Below are positions 17,694 to 25,134 of a stretch of DNA of 42,453 bases, piece by piece. Within the stretch, counting starts at the first letter, position 1. Every line of letters starts with the position of its first letter. Below the pieces are notes generated by a model. It searched no databases and had not been told where the DNA came from. It saw only the letters and a program-made list of their open reading frames with translations. Made by a program: the position numbers and the translations under genes. Source of the stretch: Limibacillus sp. (GTDB lineage: Bacteria > Pseudomonadota > Alphaproteobacteria > Kiloniellales > CECT-8803); assembly GCA_037379885.1 (NCBI GenBank), contig JARRJC010000002.1, forward strand, positions 1-42,453. Reading direction: 5' to 3'.

Positions 17694-18407
17694 TCAGAAG
17701 ACCAGATGGTCGCGGGCCAGTTCGGACCGGGCCTCCAGCTCCGCCATGCCTCCGCCATAGCGGATCGCGCCGCCCTCGATGATATAGGCGCGGTCGGCCA
17801 GCGCGCGGGCGAAGTGCAGGTTCTGCTCGGAGAGGAGGACGGTCAGACCTTCCTGCTTCAGGGCCGCTATAGTCTCGGCCAGTTGATCGACCAGGACCGG
17901 CGCGATCCCCTCGGAAGGCTCGTCCAGCAGCAGCAGGCGCGGGTTGCCCATCAGGGTGCGGGCGATGGTCAGCATCTGCTGCTCGCCGCCGCTCAGGTCG
18001 CCGCCCGCGTTGTTCCGACGCTCGTAGAGGTTCGGGAAGAGCTCGAACAAGCGCTCAGGCGTCCAGGGGTTCTGCCCGCCAGCCGCGGGGCGCCGCCCGA
18101 CTTCGAGGTTCTCGGCAACGCTCAGCCCCGCGAAGACGCGCCTGTCTTCCGGCACGTAGCCCAGACCCAGACGGCAGATCTCATAGGACGGCCGCCCGGC
18201 GATATCCCGGCCCTCCAGCAGGATCGACCCGCTCCGGGGCGTCACCAGGCCCATGACGGTCTTCAGGGTCGTGGTCTTGCCCGCCCCGTTGCGGCCCAGC
18301 AGCGCCACCACCTCTCCGCGCCCGACCTCCAGCGAGAGGTCGCGCAGGATATGCGCGCCGCCGTAGTAGCTGTTCACCCGCTCCAGGCTCAGGAAGGGAT
18401 CAGGCAT
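17694..18407 (-). CDS. livF: HAAT-family ABC transporter ATP-binding protein (LivF-like)
   Basis: A 237-aa ABC ATPase of the LivF type. Walker A is LLGRNGAGKTTTLKTVMGL at about residues 36-54, with LGLGYVPEDRRVFAGLSVAENL, the signature GDLSGGEQQMLTIARTL and Walker B LLLLDEPSEGIAP. Its ATG overlaps the preceding livG stop by 8 bp. It is the last gene of the binding-protein, fused permease, LivG, LivF series, and with LivG it forms the nucleotide-binding pair. The HAAT family carries branched-chain amino acids, but also urea, amides and other small compounds; the substrate here is unknown, and the upstream nucleoside phosphorylase gene gives only a weak hint. Confidence 0.93.
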   Translation of the reverse strand: MPDPFLSLERVNSYYGGAHILRDLSLEVGRGEVVALLGRNGAGKTTTLKTVMGLVTPRSGSILLEGRDIAGRPSYEICRLGLGYVPEDRRVFAGLSVAENLEVGRRPAAGGQNPWTPERLFELFPNLYERRNNAGGDLSGGEQQMLTIARTLMGNPRLLLLDEPSEGIAPVLVDQLAETIAALKQEGLTVLLSEQNLHFARALADRAYIIEGGAIRYGGGMAELEARSELARDHLVF

Positions 18408-19152
18408 GGCGCGCCCCTCCGCCCAGATAAACCTCGCGCACCTCGGGGTTCTGGCGGATCTCCCCCGCCGTTCCCTCGGCGATCAGCAGGCCTCGGTTCA
18501 GCACCAGGATGCGCCGGGCGTGGGCGAAAACCACGTCCATGTCGTGCTCGGTGAAAAGGATCGAGACGCCCTTCTCCTCGACCAGGGAGGCGGCCAGCTC
18601 CATCAGTGCGCCGCGCTCGGCCGGAGCCATGCCTGCCGTCGGCTCGTCCATCAGCAGCAGGCGCGGATCGTTGGCCAGCGCGATCGCCAGTTCCAGGCGC
18701 TTGAGGTCGCCGTAAGCCAGCTCGCGGGTTGCGCGCCCCGCCTGTTCGGCGAGGCCGACCCGCTCCAGCAGCGCCTCGGCCTCCTCCCGGTGGAGCCGCG
18801 CGGCGCGGGAGAAGAGGTTGAGGCCGCGCCCAGCCTTGGAGAGCAGGGCGACCTGGATGTTCTCCGCCAGGGTCATGGAGCCGAAGGTGGCGGTGATCTG
18901 GAAAGACCGCCCCACGCCCAGCCGCCAGATGCGGCGCGGCGGCAGGCCGGTGATCTCCTCTCCCGCCAGCGACACCGACCCGGAATCGGGCGCGAGCTGC
19001 CCGCCCAGGATGTTGAAGCAGGTCGATTTCCCCGCCCCGTTGGGGCCGATCATGGCGAGCAGTTCACCCTCGGCGAGCGTGAAGGTGACGGCGTCCAGCG
19101 CCTTGACCCCGCCAAAGGCCTTGGAGAGGTCGCGCACCGAGAGGAGCGTCAT
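18400..19152 (-). CDS. livG: HAAT-family ABC transporter ATP-binding protein (LivG-like)
   Basis: A 250-aa LivG-type ATPase. Walker A is MIGPNGAGKSTCFNILGG at about residues 34-51, followed by the LivG signature region GVGRSFQITATFGSMTLAEN, the helical part LAYGDLKRLELAIAL in place of the common SYGEQR form, and Walker B LLLMDEPTAGMAP. The switch histidine is in ILFTEHDMDVVF. The ATG at 19150-19152 has GGGAGGTG just upstream and overlaps the fused permease stop as ATGA. The reading frame stays open further upstream, but that part overlaps the permease and is not coding in this frame. It pairs with LivF under the fused LivHM permease. Confidence 0.93.
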   Translation of the reverse strand: MTLLSVRDLSKAFGGVKALDAVTFTLAEGELLAMIGPNGAGKSTCFNILGGQLAPDSGSVSLAGEEITGLPPRRIWRLGVGRSFQITATFGSMTLAENIQVALLSKAGRGLNLFSRAARLHREEAEALLERVGLAEQAGRATRELAYGDLKRLELAIALANDPRLLLMDEPTAGMAPAERGALMELAASLVEEKGVSILFTEHDMDVVFAHARRILVLNRGLLIAEGTAGEIRQNPEVREVYLGGGARHA

Positions 19153-21002
19153 GGCCGCACCTCCCGCCGTGGCGCAAGCAACGCCCAGAGTCGCCGCAAG
19201 CCGCCCGCGATGCCATCCGGCGCGGCCGTCACGATGACCAGGATCACCACCCCCAGGATCAGCCGCCAGTAGTCCAGGCGGGAAATCCAGTCCTCCAGCA
19301 GCACGAAGGCGCCCGCGCCCAGCAAGGGCCCGAAGAGCGAGTGGAGACCGCCCAGCAGCACCATCACCAAGCCGTCGACCGAACGCGGGATCGCCAGTTC
19401 GTCGGGAAAGATGCTGCCCTTGGAAAAGGCGAAGATCGCCCCGGCCATCCCGGCGAAGGTCCCCGCCGCGATGAAGGCGAACCACTGTTGGCGCTTCACG
19501 TCGATGCCTATGGCCCCGGCGCGCTGGGGTGAATCGCGCCCGGCGCGCAGCAGGTAGCCGAAGGGCGCGTGGGCGAAGCGCCAGAGCAGCGCGATGCCAC
19601 CCGCCGCGATCAGCAGCGTCAGCCAGTAGACCGCCTCGCGCGACGCAGCCCAGTCCGCGGGCCAAACCCCCAGAATGCCGTCGTCCCCGCCGGTCACCTC
19701 GCGCCACTGGAAGACCAGGGACCAGACGATCTGCGCGGCGGCCAGGGTCAGCATGGCGAGATAGACGCCCGTCAGCCGCACGCAGAACCAGCCGAAGAGC
19801 GCCGCCCCGGCGAGCGCCAGGAAGGGCCCGCCCAAAAGCGCCGGCACCATCGGCAGCGCCGCCTTGGTCGCCAGCAGCGCCGCGCCGTAGGCGCCGAGGC
19901 CGAAATAGGCGGCATGGCCGAAGGAGGTCATGCCGCCCAACCCCATCATGAACTGGAGGCTGGCGGCGAAGAGCGCGGCGATCATCACATCGGTCATCAG
20001 CACCAGCGTGAAGGACTCGGCGAACAGCGGCAGCGCGGCCAGCAACAGCAGTCCCGCCAGCAGCGCCGCCTTCAGGGCCGGGCCCGGCAGACTCAGGGGC
20101 CGCTCGGCCAGCAGCGTCTCATGACCGCCCCGTTCGGGCTTTCCGAGCAGGCCCCAGGGCCGGGCGATCAGGACGGCGGCCATGACCAGGAACGGCAGCA
20201 CCAGCGTGATCTCCGGCAGCCAGAGCACGCCGAAGGCGTTGAGCTCCCCGATCAGGACGGCGGCCAGATACGCGCCGGGCACCGAGCCCATGCCGCCGAT
20301 CACCACCACCACGAAGGCCTCGGCGATGACGTTCAGGTCCATCAAGAGGCTGACGGATTCGCGCGGAAGCTGGAGCGCGCCGCCCAGCCCGGCCAGGAAG
20401 GAGCCGACGAAAAAGACCGAGGTGAAGAGCCAGCGCTGGTTCACGCCCAGGGCGGCGAGCATCTCGCGGTCCTCGGTCGCGGCCCGCACCAGCACGCCCC
20501 AGCGGCTGCGGTAGAACAGCAGCCAGGTCGCGAACAGCACCAGCGGGCCGATGACGATCAGCGCCAGGTCGTACTCCGGGATCGCCTCGCCCAGGATGCG
20601 CACCGCGCCGTCCAGGCCGGGCGCGCGCGGGCCCACCAGATCCTCCGCGCCCCAGATCCAGAGGGCTACGTCCTGGATGATCAGCACCAGCGCGAAGGTG
20701 GCGACGAGCTGAAAGAGCTGCGGGGCCCGATAGAGACGGCTGAGAAGAGCGAATTCGATCAGGGCCCCGATCAGCCCGACGATCAGCGCCGCCAGCAGGA
20801 CCGCGCCCCAGAAGCCCAGGACGCCCAAGGGCAGCAGCCCCACGATGCTGTAGGCCAGATAGGCCCCCAGCATGAAGAAGGAGCCGTGGGCGAAGTTCAC
20901 GATCCGGGTGACGCCGAAGATGATCGACAGCCCGGCGGCCACCAGAAAGAGCGAGGAGGCCGAGGCGAGCCCGGTCAGGAGCTGCGCGATGAAAAAGCCC
21001 AT
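19149..21002 (-). CDS. Fused HAAT ABC transporter permease (LivH-LivM in one chain)
   Basis: A 617-aa membrane protein in which both HAAT permeases are joined. Residues about 1-290 are LivH-like, with LSIIFGVTRIVNFAHGSFFMLGAY, RAATEDREMLAALGVN and VVIGGMGSVPGAYLAAVLIG. Residues about 310-617 are LivM-like, with GGMTSFGHAAYFGLGAYGAA, GVYLAMLTLAAAQIVW, GRDSPQRAGAIGIDV and VMVLLGGLHSLFGPLLGA. The joint is a short soluble linker (RPWGLLGKPERGGHETLLAERPLS, around residues 285-310). Most relatives use two separate genes, livH and livM. The start has AAGGAAAG and it is preceded by the binding-protein gene with a 48-bp gap. No internal start or stop at the joint was seen, so it appears to be one protein. 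Confidence 0.93.
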   Translation of the reverse strand: MGFFIAQLLTGLASASSLFLVAAGLSIIFGVTRIVNFAHGSFFMLGAYLAYSIVGLLPLGVLGFWGAVLLAALIVGLIGALIEFALLSRLYRAPQLFQLVATFALVLIIQDVALWIWGAEDLVGPRAPGLDGAVRILGEAIPEYDLALIVIGPLVLFATWLLFYRSRWGVLVRAATEDREMLAALGVNQRWLFTSVFFVGSFLAGLGGALQLPRESVSLLMDLNVIAEAFVVVVIGGMGSVPGAYLAAVLIGELNAFGVLWLPEITLVLPFLVMAAVLIARPWGLLGKPERGGHETLLAERPLSLPGPALKAALLAGLLLLAALPLFAESFTLVLMTDVMIAALFAASLQFMMGLGGMTSFGHAAYFGLGAYGAALLATKAALPMVPALLGGPFLALAGAALFGWFCVRLTGVYLAMLTLAAAQIVWSLVFQWREVTGGDDGILGVWPADWAASREAVYWLTLLIAAGGIALLWRFAHAPFGYLLRAGRDSPQRAGAIGIDVKRQQWFAFIAAGTFAGMAGAIFAFSKGSIFPDELAIPRSVDGLVMVLLGGLHSLFGPLLGAGAFVLLEDWISRLDYWRLILGVVILVIVTAAPDGIAGGLRRLWALLAPRREVRP

Positions 21003-21050
21003 GGCGTCGCTTTCCTTCCCGGACGGCGCGCCCGCGCGGCCCTCGGGCGC

Positions 21051-22262
21051 TTACTCCGCGGGACGGAGCTTCATGGCCTCCTCGGGCGACGGCAGGTAGT
21101 CGCCGCCCGGGGCATAGCGCCAATCGATCATCTTGGGCTCGCCGTCGACGACCGCCGTGCGCCCGACCCAGGCGCCCATGGTGGACTGGTGGTCGGAGGC
21201 GCGGAAGGTGATCTCGCCGATCGGCGAGTCGAAGGTCAGGTCCTCCATGGCGGCCAGCAGGTCTTCGGTTTCCAGGGACTCGGCCTGCTCCAGAACGGCG
21301 GCGATGGCGAGCATGGAGTTGTAGCCCACGAGCGAGCCGTTCTTGGGCGTCTCGTCCCAGCGCTCCTCATAGGCCTCAACGAAGGCCTGATGCGCGGGAT
21401 CCTCGATGGCGTACCAGGGGTAGCCGGTGACGATCCAGCCCTCGGGCGCTTCCGCGCCCAGCGGGTCGAGATACTCCGGCTCGCCGGACAGGAGGCTCAC
21501 CACCTCGCGGCCCTCGAAAAGGCCGCGCAGGGAGCCCTCGCGCACGAACTTGGCGAGGTCGCCGCCGAAGGTGACGTTGTAGATCGCATCGGGGTCGGCG
21601 GCTTCCAGCGCACGGGCCGTCGCGCCTGCGTCGATCTTGAAGAGCGGCGGCCACTGCTCCTCCACGAAGACCACATCGGGACGCAGCTCGGTCAGCGCCT
21701 CCTTGAAGCGCGCCACGGCGTCGGTGCCGTAGGCGTAGTTCGGCGCGACCGTCGCCCAGCGCTTGGCCGGCAGCTTGGCCGCTGCCTCCGCCAGCATGGC
21801 GGCCTGCATGTGGGTGGAGGGCCGCAGGCGGTAGGTGTAGCGGTTGCCCTTGGACCAGACCAAGGCGTCGGAGAGCGGCTCGGTCGCGATGAAGAGCTCC
21901 TGGCGCTGCTTGGCGAAATCCGTCACCGCCAGCCCGACGTGGGAGAAGAAGGTGCCCCAGAGCAGCACCACCTCGTCGCGGGTCACCATCTCCTCGGCGA
22001 TGCGGATGGCGGTGCCGGGCTCGCCCGCGTCGTCGCGCGAAATGACCTCGATCTCGCTGCCCTTGACGCCGCCGGCGGCGTTGATCTCCTCCAGCGCCAG
22101 CTGCCAGCCCTTCTTGTAGGGCTCGGTGAAGGCGGGAAGGCGGGTGTAGCTGTTGATCTCCCCCACCTTGATGGTGTCGGCGCGCAGCTCAGAGGCCAGC
22201 AGCGAGGTAAAGAGGAGAGCCAGGGCGCAGACGGCGCCAAGCCCGGTGCGGAGAAGGATCAT
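21051..22262 (-). CDS. HAAT-family periplasmic substrate-binding protein
   Basis: A 403-aa type I periplasmic binding protein of the LivK/AmiC/UrtA kind. An N-terminal signal peptide (LRTGLGAVCALALLFTSLLA) leads into a mature protein beginning near DTIKVGEINSYTRLPAFTEPY. Core motifs include KGWQLALEEINAAGGVKGSEIEV and DDAGEPGTAIRIAEEMV, then NYAYGTDAVARFKEAL. It would feed the fused permease downstream. The ligand is not predictable by eye; branched-chain amino acids, amides and other compounds are possible. A 124-bp gap separates it from the upstream nucleoside phosphorylase gene and shows no obvious element. The ATG has GGGAG about 10 nt upstream. Confidence 0.9.
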   Translation of the reverse strand: MILLRTGLGAVCALALLFTSLLASELRADTIKVGEINSYTRLPAFTEPYKKGWQLALEEINAAGGVKGSEIEVISRDDAGEPGTAIRIAEEMVTRDEVVLLWGTFFSHVGLAVTDFAKQRQELFIATEPLSDALVWSKGNRYTYRLRPSTHMQAAMLAEAAAKLPAKRWATVAPNYAYGTDAVARFKEALTELRPDVVFVEEQWPPLFKIDAGATARALEAADPDAIYNVTFGGDLAKFVREGSLRGLFEGREVVSLLSGEPEYLDPLGAEAPEGWIVTGYPWYAIEDPAHQAFVEAYEERWDETPKNGSLVGYNSMLAIAAVLEQAESLETEDLLAAMEDLTFDSPIGEITFRASDHQSTMGAWVGRTAVVDGEPKMIDWRYAPGGDYLPSPEEAMKLRPAE

Positions 22263-22386
22263 GTCCCGAAAACTCCCAATCGGCGGTCTCTTTCAGCCTG
22301 TCAGCGGGCTCGCAGCGCCGCGCAGGCCGGGTTCGCCGCCCAATCTGCGACTTCTGGCCGCCAATCTCAAGAGGGCTGGGGCCGAA

Positions 22387-23190
22387 TCACGCGCGGGGCA
22401 GCCTTGCGCAGAAAGCCTCCACCAGCGCCTCGAAATCGCGGGAAATCGCCGCCGCCTTGGTTTTGGTCTCGCTATGGCTTGGACCTTGCGGGGTCATGCC
22501 CGCGCCAAGGTTGGTGACCGCCGACAGGGCGGCCACGCGCAGCCCCAGGTGGCGGGCGATCAGGGTCTCCGGCACGGTCGACATGCCGACAAGGTCCGCG
22601 CCCAGGCGCCGCGCCATCTCGATCTCCGCCGGGGTCTCGAAAGATGGGCCGGAGAACCAGGCGTAGACCCCTTCGTGCAGCTCGATCCCGCAGGCCTTCG
22701 CCGCCTCGGCGAGACAGGCGCGCAAGGCAAAGTCATAGGCGCCGACCATGTTGACGAAGCGGCTGTCGCCGGACAGCCCGATCAGGGGATTGGCGCCCGC
22801 CAGATTGATGTGGTCGCGGATCGCGACCAGAGACCCGGGCCCGGCCTCCGGGCGCAGCGATCCGGCGGCGTTGGTCAGCAGGACGCTCTCGCAGCCCAGT
22901 GCCGCCAGGCATTCCAGGGGGGCGCGCATGGCGCTGGCATCGCCCGCCTCGTAGTAGTGCGCCCGGCCCGAAAGTAGGGCGACGCGGCGCCCGCCCAGCG
23001 CGCCCAGGACCAGTTCGCCCTCATGCGCGCTGACGCCCAGGCGCGGGAAGCCGGGCAGGTCGCGATAGTCGATGGACTGGGAAAGTTCGAGGCGCGCGGC
23101 CAGCCCGCCGAGGCCCGAGCCGAGCAGAATGCCGAGCGCCACGGGCTCTGCGCTCAAGCGGGCCTTGATGACATCGGCAGCCTCGCTCAT
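22387..23190 (-). CDS. Purine nucleoside phosphorylase (trimeric, PNP/MTAP family)
   Basis: A 267-aa PNP of the low-molecular-mass trimeric class, cytosolic, converting a purine nucleoside and phosphate to a free base and ribose-1-phosphate. Phosphate-binding GSGLGGLA is at about residues 24-31, the SGRAHYYEAGD block at 74-84, TNAAGSLRPEAGPG at about 109-122, and the purine-site GPSFETPAEI and GADLVGMSTVPE segments follow. The length is typical (about 270). Its ATG follows 17 bp after the prfC stop, with AAGGA upstream. It is immediately upstream of the HAAT transporter, which could hint at nucleoside-related uptake, although HAAT binding proteins rarely carry nucleosides. Confidence 0.93.
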   Translation of the reverse strand: MSEAADVIKARLSAEPVALGILLGSGLGGLAARLELSQSIDYRDLPGFPRLGVSAHEGELVLGALGGRRVALLSGRAHYYEAGDASAMRAPLECLAALGCESVLLTNAAGSLRPEAGPGSLVAIRDHINLAGANPLIGLSGDSRFVNMVGAYDFALRACLAEAAKACGIELHEGVYAWFSGPSFETPAEIEMARRLGADLVGMSTVPETLIARHLGLRVAALSAVTNLGAGMTPQGPSHSETKTKAAAISRDFEALVEAFCARLPRA

Positions 23191-23207
23191 GGCGGCAAGG
23201 TCCTTCT

Positions 23208-24800
23208 TTAGCTGCGTTCGCGCACCCGGGAGAAGGTGATGTCGGGAAAGTTACGCTCAAGCCGGTCCAATTCCCAGCGGTTGCGCACAAGAAGCACCGG
23301 ATTCTCGTCCCGGTCCTCGGCCATGGAGCCGCGGTTCTGGTCGATGAAGGTCTTGATGACCTGCTTGTCGGCGGCGCTCACCCAGCGCGCGGTCTCGTAG
23401 CCGGCATCCTCGTAGGAGACCTCGACCTTGTATTCGCCCTGGATGCGCGTCTTCAGCACGTCGAGCTGCAGGGCGCCGACCACACCGACGATCCAGTCGG
23501 ACCCGAAGACGGGACGGAAGACCTGGGTCACCCCCTCCTCCGCGAGGTCCTCCAACGCGCGCTTCAACTGCTTGGCCTTCATGGGGTCGTCCAGGCGGAT
23601 GCGGCGCAGAATTTCGGGCGCGAAGTTGGGGATGCCGGTGAAGCGCAGCGCCTCGCCGCCGGTCAGGCTGTCCCCGACCCTGAGCGTGCCGTGGTTGGGG
23701 ATCCCGATGATGTCGCCGGGAAAGGCCTCCTCCACCAGTTCGCGCTCCTGGGCGAAGAAGAAGATGGGGTTGTGGACCGCCATGGGCTTTCCGGTGCGCA
23801 CCAGGTTCAGCTTCGCCCCGCGCTCGAACCGGCCGGAACAGACGCGCAGGAAGGCGACGCGGTCGCGGTGGTTGGGATCCAGGTTGGCCTGCACCTTGAA
23901 GACGAAGCCGGAGAAGTCCTTTTCCTCGGGCACCACCTCGCGCGGCTCGGCGGGCTGCGGGCGCGGCGCGGGCGCGTGGGCCTCCAGCATGTCGAGAAGC
24001 TGATCGACGCCGCACTCCTTCAAGGCGGAACCGAAGAGGACCGGCGTCATGTGGCCCTCGGCGAAGGCCTGGGCGTCGAAGGGCTTGTAGGCCTCCCCGG
24101 CCAAGAGCGCCTCTTCCTCATAGCGGGCCTTGAGGTCGGGCGGCAGCTTTTCGGTCAGCGCCGGGTCCTCCAGACTCTCGTATTGGCGCTGCTCACCGCC
24201 GTTGGCGGGCGAAAGACGGAAGGTCTTGAGGTCGAGCGCGCCCTGGAAGGCGTTGCCGACCCCGACCGGCCAGGTGACCGGCGAGACGTCGAGGGCCAGC
24301 TGGGACTCGATCTCGTCCAGAAGCTCGAAGTTGTCGCGCCCCTCGCGGTCCAGCTTGTTGACGAAGGTGATGATCGGAATGTCGCGCAGGCGGCAGACCT
24401 CGAAGAGCTTCAGGGTCTGGGCCTCGATGCCCTTGGCCGCGTCGATCACCATCACGGCGGAATCGACCGCCGTCAGGGTGCGGTAGGTGTCCTCGGAGAA
24501 GTCGGCGTGGCCGGGCGTGTCCAGGAGGTTGAAGGTGAGCCCGCCGTGCTCGAAGGTCATGACCGAGGAAGAGACGGAGATGCCGCGCTGGCGCTCGATC
24601 TCCATCCAGTCCGAGCGGGTGCGCCGGCTCTCGCCCTTGGCGCGCACCTGTCCCGCCGCGCGGATCGCGCCGCTCCGGAAGAGCAGCTTTTCGGTCAGCG
24701 TCGTCTTGCCCGCGTCGGGGTGGGAGATGATGGCGAAGCTGCGCCGGTCGAACTGCCGTCCGCGCGCCGCCTGCCGTTCAAGGGCTGCGGTGTCGCTCAA
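23208..24800 (-). CDS. prfC: Peptide chain release factor 3
   Basis: RF3 is the GTPase that recycles RF1/RF2 from the ribosome after termination. The 530-aa length matches the family. G1 is SHPDAGKTTLTEKLL at about residues 26-40, G2 lies in QRGISVSSSVMTFEH, G3 is LLDTPGHADFSEDTYR, and G4 is TFVNKLDREGRDN. The domain-II segment FSGFVFKVQANLDPNHRDR and the C-terminal EYKVEVSYEDAGYETARW are also present. The start is a TTG at 24798-24800; an in-frame TGA seven codons upstream and the absence of any ATG or GTG between make it the first usable start. Its position before PNP and the transporter looks incidental. Confidence 0.95.
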   Translation of the reverse strand: MSDTAALERQAARGRQFDRRSFAIISHPDAGKTTLTEKLLFRSGAIRAAGQVRAKGESRRTRSDWMEIERQRGISVSSSVMTFEHGGLTFNLLDTPGHADFSEDTYRTLTAVDSAVMVIDAAKGIEAQTLKLFEVCRLRDIPIITFVNKLDREGRDNFELLDEIESQLALDVSPVTWPVGVGNAFQGALDLKTFRLSPANGGEQRQYESLEDPALTEKLPPDLKARYEEEALLAGEAYKPFDAQAFAEGHMTPVLFGSALKECGVDQLLDMLEAHAPAPRPQPAEPREVVPEEKDFSGFVFKVQANLDPNHRDRVAFLRVCSGRFERGAKLNLVRTGKPMAVHNPIFFFAQERELVEEAFPGDIIGIPNHGTLRVGDSLTGGEALRFTGIPNFAPEILRRIRLDDPMKAKQLKRALEDLAEEGVTQVFRPVFGSDWIVGVVGALQLDVLKTRIQGEYKVEVSYEDAGYETARWVSAADKQVIKTFIDQNRGSMAEDRDENPVLLVRNRWELDRLERNFPDITFSRVRERS

Positions 24801-24826
24801 GGGTGTCGCTCTTCTTCAATAAGGCA

Positions 24827-24856
24827 CTACGGGCGCGCCTCATAGCGCGCCCGTAG
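24827..24856. repeat. Perfect 12-bp inverted repeat between the molybdenum hydroxylase operon and prfC
   Basis: CTACGGGCGCGC and GCGCGCCCGTAG flank a 6-nt loop (CTCATA). It lies downstream of the MoaD/ThiS-like gene and upstream of prfC. It is strong enough to act as a transcript end or processing site, but there is no T-run on either strand, so it is not a clear intrinsic terminator. Confidence 0.7.
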
Positions 24857-24891
24857 CAGATTGTCACGGAAAGTCGGCTTTTGAAGGCCCC

Positions 24892-25134
24892 TCAGCCCCC
24901 CGCCATGCGGGAGAAGACGAAGACTTCGCTGTCCGGTTCGATGGGCTGGAACCAGGAGTCGCGGTAGATGCGCCCGTCGATGGAGACGGCGACGCCCCGG
25001 TCCAGGGCCGGTTTCAACTCCGGCGCCGCCTCGGCGAGGGCGTTGACCAGCTCGCGGACGTTCTTCGCTTCAAGCTCGAAGTCCGCCTTGCCCGCCATCG
25101 ACTTCAGACCGCCCTGGAGCGTGACAGCGACCAT
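24892..25134 (-). CDS. Small ubiquitin-like MoaD/ThiS family protein
   Basis: An 80-aa beta-grasp protein ending in Gly-Gly (FSRMAGG), the hallmark of MoaD/ThiS sulfur carriers activated by adenylation at that end. Typical parts are VRELVNALAEAAPELKPAL, VAVSIDGRIYRD and PDSEVFVFSRMAGG. Its ATG overlaps the stop of the molybdenum hydroxylase large subunit by one base (TGATG), so it is translationally coupled to that enzyme. A role in molybdopterin sulfuration or cofactor supply for the operon's own enzyme is an attractive inference, but it could also be a general MoaD paralog. It has no partner adenylase next to it in the window. Confidence 0.8.
   Translation of the reverse strand: MVAVTLQGGLKSMAGKADFELEAKNVRELVNALAEAAPELKPALDRGVAVSIDGRIYRDSWFQPIEPDSEVFVFSRMAGG

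Noticed and set aside
19569-22517. Very long (982-codon) plus-strand open frame opposite the permease, binding protein and PNP genes
   Set aside because: Composition is typical of an antisense shadow (His, Gln, Arg, Gly rich) and three well-supported minus-strand genes occupy the region.
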